DNA from: JAXMHB01 sp046346965
Lineage (GTDB): Bacteria; Pseudomonadota; Gammaproteobacteria; Xanthomonadales; SZUA-5
Reading direction: 5' to 3'
Assembly: GCA_046346965.1 (NCBI GenBank)
Contig: JAXMHB010000002.1
Coordinates: forward strand, 1 to 64,000
Length of the DNA stretch: 64,000 bases
Of the stretch, positions 8,042 to 17,166 are shown in pieces. Position 1 is the first letter of the stretch, and each line of letters begins with the position of its first letter. The position numbers and the translations under genes are program-made. The notes under the pieces are model-generated. The model saw nothing but the letters and a program-made list of their open reading frames with translations. It was not told where the DNA came from and searched no databases.

Positions 8042-11000
8042 TCAGCCCTGTCGACGGACCGCGACGAGGCCCAGGCCGGCCAGCAGCAGACCCAGCATCA
8101 GCAGGCCCCACTGACCCAGCGAGGGGATCTCGTTGAACGGGAAGCCGACCACCACCGAGACCGAGGTGGCGTTGTTGTTGGCCACCGGATCATTGGTCGG
8201 AGACGTCGTGCTGGCATTCACCGTGCTGGTGCCCTCGCTGTTGCTGTAGGCGGTCACTTCCAGCGTGCGTGCGCTGCCGGCAGCGGTGGCGCCCGCCCAG
8301 GTGCAGGTGATCACGCCGGAGTTACCGACTTGCGGGGTGGTGCAGGTGGCGCCGGTGGCGGTGTGGCTGCTGTAGCGCAGATCCGGCGACAGCGTCAGCG
8401 TGATCGACACGTCCTGCGCGTCGGACGGACCGGCGTTCAGGCTGGTCGCGATGAAGGTCACCGGCACATTGGCCAGCACCTGCGCCACCGACGAGGTCAG
8501 CGTCATCTGCAGATCGGCGTCGGCCGTCAGCGTGGTGGTGTCAGTCGCGCTGTTGTTGGCCGGATTCGGGTCCGTCGTCGGCGCATTGGCGGTGGCCGTC
8601 GCGGTGTTCGACAGCACGCCGGTGGCTGAAGGGGCGATGGTCGCGTTCACCGTGTAGGTGGCGCTGCCGCCGCTCGGCAGGTTGGCCGTGGTGTTGAGGT
8701 TGCCACTGCCAGAGGCCGTGCAGGTGCCGCCGCCGGCGCCGACGCAGGTCCAGGTGACGCCCGTCAGCGTGGCCGGCAACGTGTCGGCCACGGTGACGCT
8801 GGGCGCGGCAGCCGGGCCGGCGTTGCTGGCGACGATCGTGTAGCTGATCGTGGTGCCGGCGGTGTCGCTGGTCTGGCCGTCGGTCTTGGTGATCGCCACA
8901 TCTGCCGTCAGCGCGATGATGGTGTCGGTATCGGTCGCGCTGTTGTTGCCTGCTGTCGGATCGGTGACGCCCGCGCCCGCCGCAACGGTGGCGGTGTTGC
9001 TCAGCGTACCGGAGGCGGCGGCGTTGATCGCGCAGGTCGCGGTGTAGGTCACCGAACCGCCGGACGGCAGGAACACGGTGTCATTGAGGTTGCCACTGCC
9101 CGAGGCCGTGCAGGCGCCGCCACCGGCGCCCACGCAGGTCCAGTTCACCGAGGTGCAGCTGGCCGGGAAGGTATCGGCCACCGTGCTGCCCGGCGCGTTG
9201 CTTGGGCCCGCATTGCTGGCGACGATGGTGTACACCGTATTGCTGCCTGCATTCACCTGGGTGACGCCGTTGGTCTTGGTGATGCTGAGATCGGCCTGCG
9301 GCACCAGCGTGTCGGTGTCGGTTGCGCTGTTGTTGGCCGGGGTCGGGTCAGAGACCGCGCTGCTGACCGTCGCCGTGTTGGTCAGCGAGCCGGTCGCCGA
9401 CGGCGAGATCGTGCAGCTGGCGGTGTAGGTGGTGCTGCCGCCGACCGGCAGACTGACGGTGTCGTTGAGGTTGCCCGCGCCCGAGGCGGTGCAGGTGCCG
9501 CCGCCGGCGCCTACGCAGGTCCAGGTGCAGTTCAACGTGGCCGGGAAGGTATCGGCCACGGTGGCGCTGGCGACCGGATCCGCGCCGGCGTTGCTGGCGG
9601 TGATCGTGTAGGTCACGCTGCCACCCGGGGTTGCGGTGGTCACGCCGTCGGTCTTGGTGATCGCGAGGTCCGCCGACAGCGCGCGGCAAGCGGTCACGCT
9701 GACGTCATCCACTGCGACGCCCGAGAAGTTCACCGTCGTGTCGCTGGTGAGGTTGAAGCGCAACTCGGCGTTCTGACCGGCGAGCGCGTCGGCGCGACGG
9801 GAAAACACACCCCAGCCCGCTGCGCTGCCGATGTTCGTCTGCGGATTGCCGGTGCCGGCGCTGGCACTGATGATGGTCGGCTCGGTCCATTCGTACAGGC
9901 GGATCGGGTTGGCGCCACCGACCTGCTGGAAGTCGACGAAGTAACGGTCGAAGTTGGCGGATTCCACCTGATGGCGCTGCGCCCAGGTCACCACCACCGG
10001 CGGGCTCAGGCCGGCCAGATTGATGTTGGGCGACAGCAGATCCTGATTGCTGGAGGCGTTGTAGCCGCCGAGCAGATCGGTCTTCCAGCAGTTGGTGCCG
10101 GAGTTGCAGGTGGTGAACGGCGCCTGCGGATTGGCGGTCGTGGTGGCCGGCGTGTTCGGCGTGCCGCGCTGCCATTCGTCCTGGGTGCCGCTATGCGTGA
10201 AGCCGGCGTCGCCCGCTTCGAAGTCGGTGCTGTACACGGTGGTCGGCACAAAACCCGCGGCGCAGGCTGGCGGCGGCGGCGCTTCGCAGATGCGCAGCGC
10301 CCAGCCGGTCAGCGTGCCGCCGTTGGCACCGGCAGTGTCGTCGCGCAGATCGAGCGTCCAGGTGCCACCGCCGTTGATGCCGTCGAACCAGCTCAGGCGA
10401 TAGGCGCCCGAGGTCGAGGCCGTGCCGGCGGTGGCATTGTTCTCCGGCTTGTAGCGCATGCCGCGCAGCGCGGTGAAAGCCGGGGTGACGCCAGCTTCGT
10501 CATCGAACCACAGGTCCATCTGCGTCTGACCGCCGGTCGCGGCGGCGCCGATGTCGGTGAACAAGCCGATGTCCTGACCGGCCGGCGAGCGCAGATGCGC
10601 GTCGATGTCCTGCATCAGCGCGTGGTTCAGCTGCACCTGCACATCGACGTCGGCGATGCGCGGGTTGCCCGGCACGGTGATGGTCGACGACACGAGGCCG
10701 GTGCCCGGGCCGATGGTCTGCGGCACATTGGTCGAGGTGTAGGTGGTGCAGTTCACGCCCTCGTCTACATGCGGGCGGATGCTGACGCTGAGCTGGTAGG
10801 TGGCGGTCGGGCCACCGACGGCGGCCGACGCCGAGTCGACGAAGGCGTAGTAGGTGCCGGCGTCCTTGACGGTCATGAACAGCGCTTCGGACGGGCGATT
10901 CGGATTGGGCGCCACATCGCCAGTCCCGGCGTCATCGACGACCAGAATCTGATTGCCTGCGTCACCGAACAGACCGATGCCCAGGCGGCCGTTCCAAACC

Positions 11001-11863
11001 ACCAGATCGTCCTCCGGGTCGACGTCAAGCGAGAGAAACACGGTATCGCCCGCGTTCAAGTTCATGGCGTACCAGTCTTGCTCGGTCGCGACCGCCGGAT
11101 CGCGCGTGCCGCTGACCCAGCCGCTGGCCGGCAGCGTGTTGGCGGTGGCTGGCGTGTCATTCGGCTCCACCTCGGCGGTCGGCGCGCCGCTCTGCACGCG
11201 CAGATGCAGCTCGTAACCGCGCTCGGAGGTGGTACCGGCGGTGAAGTCGTTGACGCGCAGATAGTAGGTGCCGGTGGTCGGGATCGTAGCCCCGGCGATG
11301 CTGGACGACAGTGCGGCGAAACTGCCGTTGTCATCGTCAAACTCGATGATCGTGGTGCCGTCGCTGGCGAGCAGCGTCAGCTGGCTGTCGGTGCTGCTGC
11401 CAGCCGAGAAGGACGTCAGGATCGCGGCGTAGACGCGGTCACCAGCGTTGGCGGTGAAGGAGAAAAAGTCGATATCTCCGTTCGGGAACAACTGGGCGCG
11501 GACCACCGTGTTGGTCGAGGCAAGCGGCGTTGCCGTGCCGAAGGTGCCGTTGGGTTCGGTCTCGCCGACATAACCCTGGCCAAAGGGCGCATCCACTTGC
11601 GCCATGCGCGGCGTCGGACCGAAGGGCGGCACCGGACGACCGGCAGCCTCGGGCACTTTGCTGCCATCGAGACCGCTGATCGCGTCGAACTCGAAGGCGG
11701 TGACCGCTTTCTCGCCCGCCTTGGCATTGGCGATCGTCGAAATGCCAGTGCCCGCGATTCCAGTGGCCGGCTCGACCGGCTCCGACATTGCCGGGCCGAG
11801 TCCGGTGACAAAGGTCACCGCAGCCGCCAGCAAGGACATTCCCCAACGCGTCCTTCGTTGCAT
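8042..11863 (-). CDS. Large secreted multidomain protein: PPC, P-domain, four DUF11 repeats, IPTL-CTERM
   Basis: The 1273-residue product starts with a signal peptide (about 1-26). Domains in order: two bacterial pre-peptidase C-terminal domains (about 100-222 with EPNGTFGTATPL; 226-362 with EPNDTPATANTL), a proprotein-convertase P-domain-like sandwich (about 373-515), a jelly-roll-like segment (520-690), then four DUF11 repeats (700-1200), three marked by ITKTDG or ITKTNG and TWTCVGAGGGTCTASG. The end, EIPSLGQWGLLMLGLLLAGLG then VAVRRQG, is an IPTL-CTERM sorting signal: motif, membrane helix, basic tail. No catalytic domain is present, so a surface or matrix role is an inference. The ATG at 11863 has GGAGAAG upstream; longer readings precede the signal peptide and are rejected. 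Confidence 0.85.
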   Translation of the reverse strand: MQRRTRWGMSLLAAAVTFVTGLGPAMSEPVEPATGIAGTGISTIANAKAGEKAVTAFEFDAISGLDGSKVPEAAGRPVPPFGPTPRMAQVDAPFGQGYVGETEPNGTFGTATPLASTNTVVRAQLFPNGDIDFFSFTANAGDRVYAAILTSFSAGSSTDSQLTLLASDGTTIIEFDDDNGSFAALSSSIAGATIPTTGTYYLRVNDFTAGTTSERGYELHLRVQSGAPTAEVEPNDTPATANTLPASGWVSGTRDPAVATEQDWYAMNLNAGDTVFLSLDVDPEDDLVVWNGRLGIGLFGDAGNQILVVDDAGTGDVAPNPNRPSEALFMTVKDAGTYYAFVDSASAAVGGPTATYQLSVSIRPHVDEGVNCTTYTSTNVPQTIGPGTGLVSSTITVPGNPRIADVDVQVQLNHALMQDIDAHLRSPAGQDIGLFTDIGAAATGGQTQMDLWFDDEAGVTPAFTALRGMRYKPENNATAGTASTSGAYRLSWFDGINGGGTWTLDLRDDTAGANGGTLTGWALRICEAPPPPACAAGFVPTTVYSTDFEAGDAGFTHSGTQDEWQRGTPNTPATTTANPQAPFTTCNSGTNCWKTDLLGGYNASSNQDLLSPNINLAGLSPPVVVTWAQRHQVESANFDRYFVDFQQVGGANPIRLYEWTEPTIISASAGTGNPQTNIGSAAGWGVFSRRADALAGQNAELRFNLTSDTTVNFSGVAVDDVSVTACRALSADLAITKTDGVTTATPGGSVTYTITASNAGADPVASATVADTFPATLNCTWTCVGAGGGTCTASGAGNLNDTVSLPVGGSTTYTASCTISPSATGSLTNTATVSSAVSDPTPANNSATDTDTLVPQADLSITKTNGVTQVNAGSNTVYTIVASNAGPSNAPGSTVADTFPASCTSVNWTCVGAGGGACTASGSGNLNDTVFLPSGGSVTYTATCAINAAASGTLSNTATVAAGAGVTDPTAGNNSATDTDTIIALTADVAITKTDGQTSDTAGTTISYTIVASNAGPAAAPSVTVADTLPATLTGVTWTCVGAGGGTCTASGSGNLNTTANLPSGGSATYTVNATIAPSATGVLSNTATATANAPTTDPNPANNSATDTTTLTADADLQMTLTSSVAQVLANVPVTFIATSLNAGPSDAQDVSITLTLSPDLRYSSHTATGATCTTPQVGNSGVITCTWAGATAAGSARTLEVTAYSNSEGTSTVNASTTSPTNDPVANNNATSVSVVVGFPFNEIPSLGQWGLLMLGLLLAGLGLVAVRRQG

Positions 11864-11880
11864 CGTTCTTCTCCAGTAGT

Positions 11881-11901
11881 CCGTTGCCTGCAGGCAAACG
11901 G
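11881..11901. promoter_or_regulatory. Palindromic operator-like site
   Basis: TTGCCTGCAGGCAA is a perfect 14-base palindrome, extended outward by CCG and CGG with one extra A, 18 bases upstream of the start codon of the large secreted-protein gene. Perfect palindromes of this kind usually bind dimeric regulators. The position suggests an operator or leader hairpin for that gene. No regulator can be named. Confidence 0.4.
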
Positions 11902-12049
11902 CAGTTGCTGTCATCCCATGTGAATGGTAGCTGGCTGGACGCAATGGGGGAAGCACAGTTCCTTACATGGAGAGCCGATGACGACAAGTGGTCAGTCCTC
12001 GATAGCCTGGGCTATGCTCAGCGATCATTCTGTCACCACCGGGATACCC

Positions 12050-12121
12050 ATGCGCTCCCTGTTCCAGGCCCGCAATCCCTTTCATGCGGCGACCCTTGTC
12101 AGCGTGCGCGTCCGCCGCTGA
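12050..12121 (+). CDS. Possible 23-residue leader peptide
   Basis: A short frame starting ATGCGCTCCCTG encodes 23 residues beginning MRSLFQARNP and ending VRVRR. It is followed after 22 bases by a strong terminator and then by the sulfotransferase gene. The layout (short ORF, terminator, gene) is that of an attenuator leader. There is no run of one amino acid apart from the arginine-rich end, and the Shine-Dalgarno is weak (CGGGAT). TGCGGCG at 12085-12091 could pair with the first terminator arm and compete with it. It may also be a chance ORF on a small RNA. Confidence 0.35.
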   Translation: MRSLFQARNPFHAATLVSVRVRR

Positions 12122-12143
12122 GGCTGGTCCATCGGTAGTCTCG

Positions 12144-12174
12144 GAGCGCCGCAGCAATGCGGCGCTCTTTTTTT
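12144..12174 (+). terminator. Strong intrinsic terminator upstream of the sulfotransferase gene
   Basis: A perfect 9-bp stem, GAGCGCCGC with GCGGCGCTC, has a six-base loop (agcaat) and is followed by seven T residues. No annotated gene lies directly upstream on this strand except the 23-codon ORF, so it ends either a short leader transcript or a small RNA. It lies only 25 bases before the chosen GTG start of the next gene. Confidence 0.85.
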
Positions 12175-12199
12175 GTCTGAGTGGCCAGGGGACGTCGCC

Positions 12200-13798
12200 G
12201 TGAAATCCAAACCGACGCTATCCAAGGTGCAGGCCGCGGATCTGCGTGAGCGCCTGCGCGGGTTGACGCCGGCCCAGGCCGACTGCATGCGCAAGCTGAT
12301 GCAGCTGCATGCCGCGGGCGATCGCCGCATGTTTGCCTACTGGCTGCTGGAGTTGGCCGAGCAGGCGCCGCAGCACCCGGAAGTGCTGCTATGGCAGGGC
12401 ATCCGGCATCTGGAAGAGGGCGCGCCGGCACTGGCGGCGCAGGCATTGGCCGCGGCCGTGGCGCAGCGCGCGGGCGACTTCAGGCTCTGGGGCCTGCTGG
12501 CGCAGGCGCAGACCCAGGCTGGCGATGATGCGGCGGCCCAACAAAGCCTGCAAAGCGCGCAGGCGCTGGCGCGCAGCGCCGGCCAATGGCTGCAGCTCAG
12601 CCTCGCCTGGGACCGTCTGTTGCAGTACGTGCAGGCGCAGTCGGCGGCCGATCAGGCGCTGCGCCTCGATCCGCAGTTGGTCGACGCGCGCCTGCAGCGC
12701 GCCCGCTGCCACAAGATTCTGGGCGACGCCGCAGCCGCCGCGGCCGACTGCCGTGCAGTGCTGGCCGGCGGACGCGAGACCGGGCGGGCGTGGTTCGCGC
12801 TGTTGGATTTAAAGACTGTGCGGATCAGCGCGGCGGAACGCGCGACACTGGCCGCCACGGCGGCACGCACACCGCCCGGCACGGCCGAGTACTGGCTGCT
12901 CGAGTTCGCCCTCGGCAAGGCGTTGGAGGATGCCGGTGAGTACGCCGATGCGCTGGCGGCGCTGCACCGCGCCAATCGCGCCGTGCGCCAGGCGCAGGCC
13001 TGGGATCGGGCGGCGTTTGCAAGGCGTATCGCGGAGATTCGCGCGCATCCCCCGCAGCAGCAGGCGCCCGCGCAGGGGCGCGAGGTGATCTTCATCGTCG
13101 GTCTGCCGCGCACCGGCAGCACGCTGATCGAGCAGGTGCTGGCCGCGCATCCGCAGGTCGAAGGCGCTGGCGAGTTGCCCTTCCTGCCGCAGCTGATCGA
13201 GGCGGAGTCGCGGCGGCGCGGCGCTGCCTTTCCGGCTTGGGCGGCGCGTGCCAGCGCCGCCGATTGGGCGCGGCTGGGACAGGAGTATCTGCGCCTCAGC
13301 GCCCCCGGGCGCCGCCACAAGGCCATCGCCACCGACAAGCTGCCGGACAACTGGCAGTACATCAGCGCTATCCGCGCGATGCTGCCGGAGGCGCGCATCA
13401 TCGATTGCCGCCGCGAGTTGCTGGAGAGTTGCTGGTCCTGCTACAAGCAATTGTTCGCGCCGGGGCTGGTCGCCTGGAGCTACGACTGGGACGATCTGGC
13501 CGCCTACGCGCGCGCCGCCGTGAGTGCTGGGGATGATTGGGCGCAGGCGCACCCCGGCCACTTGCGGATCCAGTCCTACGAGGCCCTGGTGACCGATCCG
13601 CAGACTGAGATCCGCCAGCTGCTGGCTTTCTGCGGCTTGCCCTTTGCCGAGGAATGCCTGGCCTTCCAGCAGGCGCCGCGTGCCATCCGCACGCCCAGCG
13701 CCTTGCAGGTGCGCGAGCCCTTGCAGCGGGTCTCCCGGCCCGCTGCTGCCTACGGCGATCTGCTGGCGCCGCTGCGCGCGGCGCTGCAGCAGACTTGA
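12200..13798 (+). CDS. TPR-containing sulfotransferase
   Basis: About 532 residues. The N-terminal half (to about residue 270) is alanine-rich helical repeat, read as tetratricopeptide repeats (for example LRLDPQLVDARLQRARCHKILG). The C-terminal half is a PAPS-dependent sulfotransferase: EVIFIVGLPRTGSTLIEQVL is the 5-prime-phosphosulfate loop, HPQVEGAGELPFL follows, and IDCRRELLESCWSCYKQLF matches the 3-prime-phosphate region. Such TPR-sulfotransferases are common in proteobacteria; the acceptor is unknown. I chose the GTG at 12200 because AGGGGA lies seven bases before it; the TTG at 12173 overlaps the terminator. Confidence 0.85.
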   Translation: MKSKPTLSKVQAADLRERLRGLTPAQADCMRKLMQLHAAGDRRMFAYWLLELAEQAPQHPEVLLWQGIRHLEEGAPALAAQALAAAVAQRAGDFRLWGLLAQAQTQAGDDAAAQQSLQSAQALARSAGQWLQLSLAWDRLLQYVQAQSAADQALRLDPQLVDARLQRARCHKILGDAAAAAADCRAVLAGGRETGRAWFALLDLKTVRISAAERATLAATAARTPPGTAEYWLLEFALGKALEDAGEYADALAALHRANRAVRQAQAWDRAAFARRIAEIRAHPPQQQAPAQGREVIFIVGLPRTGSTLIEQVLAAHPQVEGAGELPFLPQLIEAESRRRGAAFPAWAARASAADWARLGQEYLRLSAPGRRHKAIATDKLPDNWQYISAIRAMLPEARIIDCRRELLESCWSCYKQLFAPGLVAWSYDWDDLAAYARAAVSAGDDWAQAHPGHLRIQSYEALVTDPQTEIRQLLAFCGLPFAEECLAFQQAPRAIRTPSALQVREPLQRVSRPAAAYGDLLAPLRAALQQT

Positions 13799-13805
13799 GA
13801 TCCCA

Positions 13806-14480
13806 TCAGGCGCGCTGCGGCACCGCGCCGTAGCGGCGGTCCAGGTAGATGCTGGCGAGCATGGCGAGCGCCAGCGGCGCGAACCAGGGCAGGTAATGCA
13901 GCCAGCCGATGCCGAGGCCGGTGATCCACTCGCGCAGGCCGATGCTCAGAAAGGCGATATGGGTGGCGACGCCGTTGCCCAGCATGGCGCCATAGTGCTC
14001 GCGCAGCCACCAGTTGCGCGCCGTCGGCGCCCGCCCGGCCTTGCGCAGCATGCCGATGCCGAGCAGGATGCCGACCCAGCAAAAGCCCATCAGCAGGCCG
14101 TTGTCCGCGCGTATGCCGAGCGCCAGCACCGCGCCGCCGGCCAGCAGATTGAGCACGCCGACCAGGCGATAGTGTCGGCCGTAGTAGGTGACCGCATCGC
14201 GCTTCAGGCGGATCGCCCGCCAGGCGAGCCAGCAAGCCGTCGCCGTGATCACCACCAGATAGCCGAGGAAGGCGCCGACCGTGGTCTTGCCGAGCGCCGT
14301 CAGCCAGATCGCCATCGGCAGCGCGGTGGCGATGATGCCGAGCATCGCGATCAGATAGCTGCGGCCGACGCGCTGATGCAGCGGACTGCCTTTGCGCGCC
14401 AGGGCTGCGCCCCAGTAGCAGATCAGCGCGGCGCCGCCGGCGGCGATATGTGCGTAGACCAATGCCGAGTAGAGATTCAT
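13806..14480 (-). CDS. Multi-pass membrane protein (DUF2306-like)
   Basis: 224 residues with six to seven hydrophobic helices. The start MNLYSALVYAHIAAGGAALI followed by RKGSPLHQRVGRSYLIAM resembles predicted membrane proteins of the DUF2306 type, where a His in the first helix and an H-x-x-x-G-R block after it are typical. I chose the ATG at 14480 since the first helix begins there and GGGAGC lies upstream; the 38 residues before it are not protein-like. It ends eight bases from the convergent sulfotransferase gene. Function unknown. Confidence 0.7.
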   Translation of the reverse strand: MNLYSALVYAHIAAGGAALICYWGAALARKGSPLHQRVGRSYLIAMLGIIATALPMAIWLTALGKTTVGAFLGYLVVITATACWLAWRAIRLKRDAVTYYGRHYRLVGVLNLLAGGAVLALGIRADNGLLMGFCWVGILLGIGMLRKAGRAPTARNWWLREHYGAMLGNGVATHIAFLSIGLREWITGLGIGWLHYLPWFAPLALAMLASIYLDRRYGAVPQRA

Positions 14481-14695
14481 CGCCGTGCTCCCGTCGCGGA
14501 CAGTGTGCGCGGGCGAGTCGTCCGCATTGTTGCGGTCGTGGCGCGGATCCAGCAGTGCGATGGAGCCAGGGAGCGATGCATGGGCATTCCTCACAGGGGG
14601 AGTGCATCCAGCATCGCCGGCCGCAGACGCTCCGCCGAGGTGCGGATCGTCACCTCGGCGGGGTGCGGAAAGTCAGGTCCGCGCAACCCGCGCCC

Positions 14696-15820
14696 TCAAT
14701 CGGCGTGCTCGCCCTTGAGGTACTCGGTCTGCGTCTCCGGCGCCGGCAGGCAGCCGTACTGCTGAATCAGCAGGTTGTCGCTCTGATCGGCCTTCTGGAT
14801 GAAGCCTTTGACGCGCTCGGCCAGCAGCGCGTGTTCGCCGGGCGTGAACACATCGGCGATATGCACGGTCAGATTGAGCCGGATGGTGCTGCCTGACAGA
14901 TCGAAGGCATAGGGCGCATGGGTGGCGTCGAGCAGATACTTGAACAGCTCGTTCAAACCTTTGGGCCCGGTCTGCGCCATCGGCGACGAGAAGTTGAGGT
15001 GGTCGGCGCAGCAGCACCACACCTTGATCGGTGCGCTGCCGCGATGGAAAGACCAGTTGTGACTGCCGTGGCGTGCCAGCACCGGATCGACGCCGGACAG
15101 CGCCAGCGCGGATTCGACGAATTGCACCAGCGGATGCGCCTCGGGCGGATCGAAGAACTCGCTGAAATCATGGTTCGATTCGAGGTCGCTGCCGCAACTG
15201 GGGCAGTAGCGGCGCGCGCGGTCGATCAGTTCCTCGCAGGCCGGGCACTGCACGCCGAAGGCCACGCTCTGCGCGCGGAACTCCTCGATGAAGCGCCGCA
15301 CATCCGCCACCGGGATGCCAAAGCCCACCGAGTCGGCTTGATTCAGCTTGCAGGTGGTCACGGCGATGATGCGGCGCTCGTGATCCAGCATCGGGCCACC
15401 GGAATTGCCCGGATTGATCGCGGCGTCGGTTTGCAGGAAGTACTGCTCGTCGAGCAGCTGGCGCGGGTGGGAGATCACGCCCTCGGTCAGCGACAGCGGC
15501 AGGCCGACGGGAAAGCCGAGAATGTGCACGCTCTGCTTGGGCTTCAGCGCAGCGCCGTCGCTCAGCGCCAACACCACGCCGTCGACCTCGCGCGCCAGTT
15601 CGACGATGGCCAGATCGCGATGCGGGTGCAAACGCCGCACGTGGCCGACGATCCGGCTGCGATCACGCATCTCCACCGCCACCTGCCGGTAGGGCGACAC
15701 CACGTGGCAGTTGGTCAGCAGATGGCGCGCGTCGATCAGGAATCCGGAGCCGGTGCCGCTGCCGGTGTAGACCTGATAAACGCCCAGACGGTCGATGTCA
15801 TCGAGCAGATGGTCGCTCAT
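14696..15820 (-). CDS. Trypsin-like serine protease with zinc ribbon and YbjN-like C-terminus
   Basis: 374 residues. Residues 1-185 are an S1C/HtrA-type trypsin fold with a complete triad: His39 in TNCHVV, Asp69 in HRDLAIVE, Ser140 in NPGNSGGP. There is no PDZ domain and no signal peptide, unlike DegP/DegS. A four-cysteine zinc ribbon follows (Cys192, 195, 206, 209). The C-terminal 150 residues look like a YbjN/type III chaperone-like alpha-beta domain (inference). The start overlaps the stop of the upstream 400-residue gene by four bases (ATGA), so the two are translationally coupled. A cytoplasmic protease with a client- or partner-binding domain is likely. Confidence 0.75.
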   Translation of the reverse strand: MSDHLLDDIDRLGVYQVYTGSGTGSGFLIDARHLLTNCHVVSPYRQVAVEMRDRSRIVGHVRRLHPHRDLAIVELAREVDGVVLALSDGAALKPKQSVHILGFPVGLPLSLTEGVISHPRQLLDEQYFLQTDAAINPGNSGGPMLDHERRIIAVTTCKLNQADSVGFGIPVADVRRFIEEFRAQSVAFGVQCPACEELIDRARRYCPSCGSDLESNHDFSEFFDPPEAHPLVQFVESALALSGVDPVLARHGSHNWSFHRGSAPIKVWCCCADHLNFSSPMAQTGPKGLNELFKYLLDATHAPYAFDLSGSTIRLNLTVHIADVFTPGEHALLAERVKGFIQKADQSDNLLIQQYGCLPAPETQTEYLKGEHAD

Positions 15821-17019
15821 CGCTGGCTCTCCTGGTCATACAGCGAGGCGCCATCGGCATCGTCGGCGTCGGCATCCTCCTCGCGATCGCGCTCACCGTG
15901 GCTGCCGTAGGTGCGCACGATGGCGTTGGCGTGATTCCACAGTCCGTCTGCCGCCTCGCGCCACGGTTTGCCGGAGGCCTGATCCAGACCCTGGCGCAGC
16001 GTGGCTTCGATGTCGGCTGGCCAGGAATGGTAGGCCAGCAGATAGAGGTAATCGGCGATCAGCTCCAGCGCCGCTTCCAGCGATCGGCCCACGGCGCGCA
16101 GCTCGCCGGTGGTCTGCATGCGCTGGCCGCCCAGCAGCGAGCTCAGCAGCGAGGGCGTGCCCTCCTGCAGCGGGTTGATCGCATAGCGGGCGTGACCCAG
16201 ACAGGCGCGCAATTCGTCCGCACCGACCTGACGCATCTCCTTGATTGCCTTGGCCAGCACGCTGTCGCGCTTGTTCGGGTGCTCGTCCTTGTCGGTGTAG
16301 GTATCGCTGGCTTCCTGGATGCGTGCGCGCAGGCTGCCGTAGAGCGGCAGCGTGTAGCGCACCTGATTGGCGGCATAGGAGCCCAGGGCGTCGAGGAAGC
16401 GCACCGAGCGCCGCCGGCGCGATTCGGTCATCAGTTCATCGACCGCGGCCCAGTGGCCTTCCCAGATCGCCAAGGCGCGCTCGAACTCGTCTGCGCTGAG
16501 CGGCGTCATCTCGGCCCGATCCGGGGTGGCGACGCCGAACTCGCGCACCATCCAGGCGTCGTTGTTGTCGGCCTCCATCGGCAGCCGTTGCAGCACCTCG
16601 CCCAGCTTGACCGGGTGCAGCAGCGGCAGGGGATCGCGAAACTCCAGCGTCACCACCTCACCGCGCAGGCGCGGCTGGAATACCTGGCCGGTGGCGCTGA
16701 TGCGGCTGAGGAAAAAGCGCAGTGCCGCCGTGACTTGCGCCTCCGGCGTCAGCGCTGCGAGCACCGTGCTCAAGGAGAAGCCCTGAGCATCGATCTCGGC
16801 ACGCACGCGCGCCGAACCCTGCTCGAAACACAGCGCTTCGGCGGTCAAATCGGGAATCGGCACGCCCGGCAGCAGATAGCGCAAGGTTTCGGCGACGGAC
16901 TCGGCGTAGTCGCCGGCGTCGAACAACTCGATGGCGCGATCGCGCTTGGCAAAGTCGCGCGGCGCAACCTGCGGACGGCGACGTATCGGCTGGGGCAGGT
17001 CGAGGGTGGAGATCGCCAT
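15817..17019 (-). CDS. Protein of unknown function, partner of the serine protease
   Basis: 400 residues, no signal peptide or membrane segment. It starts MAISTLDLPQPIRRRPQVAP, then has a helical segment (AIELFDAGDYAESVAETLRYLLPG), a beta-rich middle (VFQPRLRGEVVTLEFRDP) with DNNDAWMVREFG, and a long helical C-terminal half ending in a very acidic tail (about residues 375-390). The middle loosely resembles the YbjN-like domain of the protease next to it, so both may share a fold or bind one another. It is the first gene of a two-gene operon with that protease. I do not recognise the family. Confidence 0.65.
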   Translation of the reverse strand: MAISTLDLPQPIRRRPQVAPRDFAKRDRAIELFDAGDYAESVAETLRYLLPGVPIPDLTAEALCFEQGSARVRAEIDAQGFSLSTVLAALTPEAQVTAALRFFLSRISATGQVFQPRLRGEVVTLEFRDPLPLLHPVKLGEVLQRLPMEADNNDAWMVREFGVATPDRAEMTPLSADEFERALAIWEGHWAAVDELMTESRRRRSVRFLDALGSYAANQVRYTLPLYGSLRARIQEASDTYTDKDEHPNKRDSVLAKAIKEMRQVGADELRACLGHARYAINPLQEGTPSLLSSLLGGQRMQTTGELRAVGRSLEAALELIADYLYLLAYHSWPADIEATLRQGLDQASGKPWREAADGLWNHANAIVRTYGSHGERDREEDADADDADGASLYDQESQR

Positions 17020-17166
17020 GACGGCCCTGAGGTCAAACGGCCCCCGAGTCTTGCAGCGTGGCCTGGGGGCTGCAAGCCAATGCGTGCAGACGCCGCCCTG
17101 CGCGCGCGGCGATCTGGCCTTGCCTACGCGCCCGCCCGCGCCGTCGGGGCGCGGGCGAGCAAGGGC

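Noticed and set aside
9971..11923. Open frame of about 650 codons antisense to the DUF11 gene
   Set aside because: Shadow of the sense gene, which has a signal peptide, known domains and an IPTL-CTERM tail.
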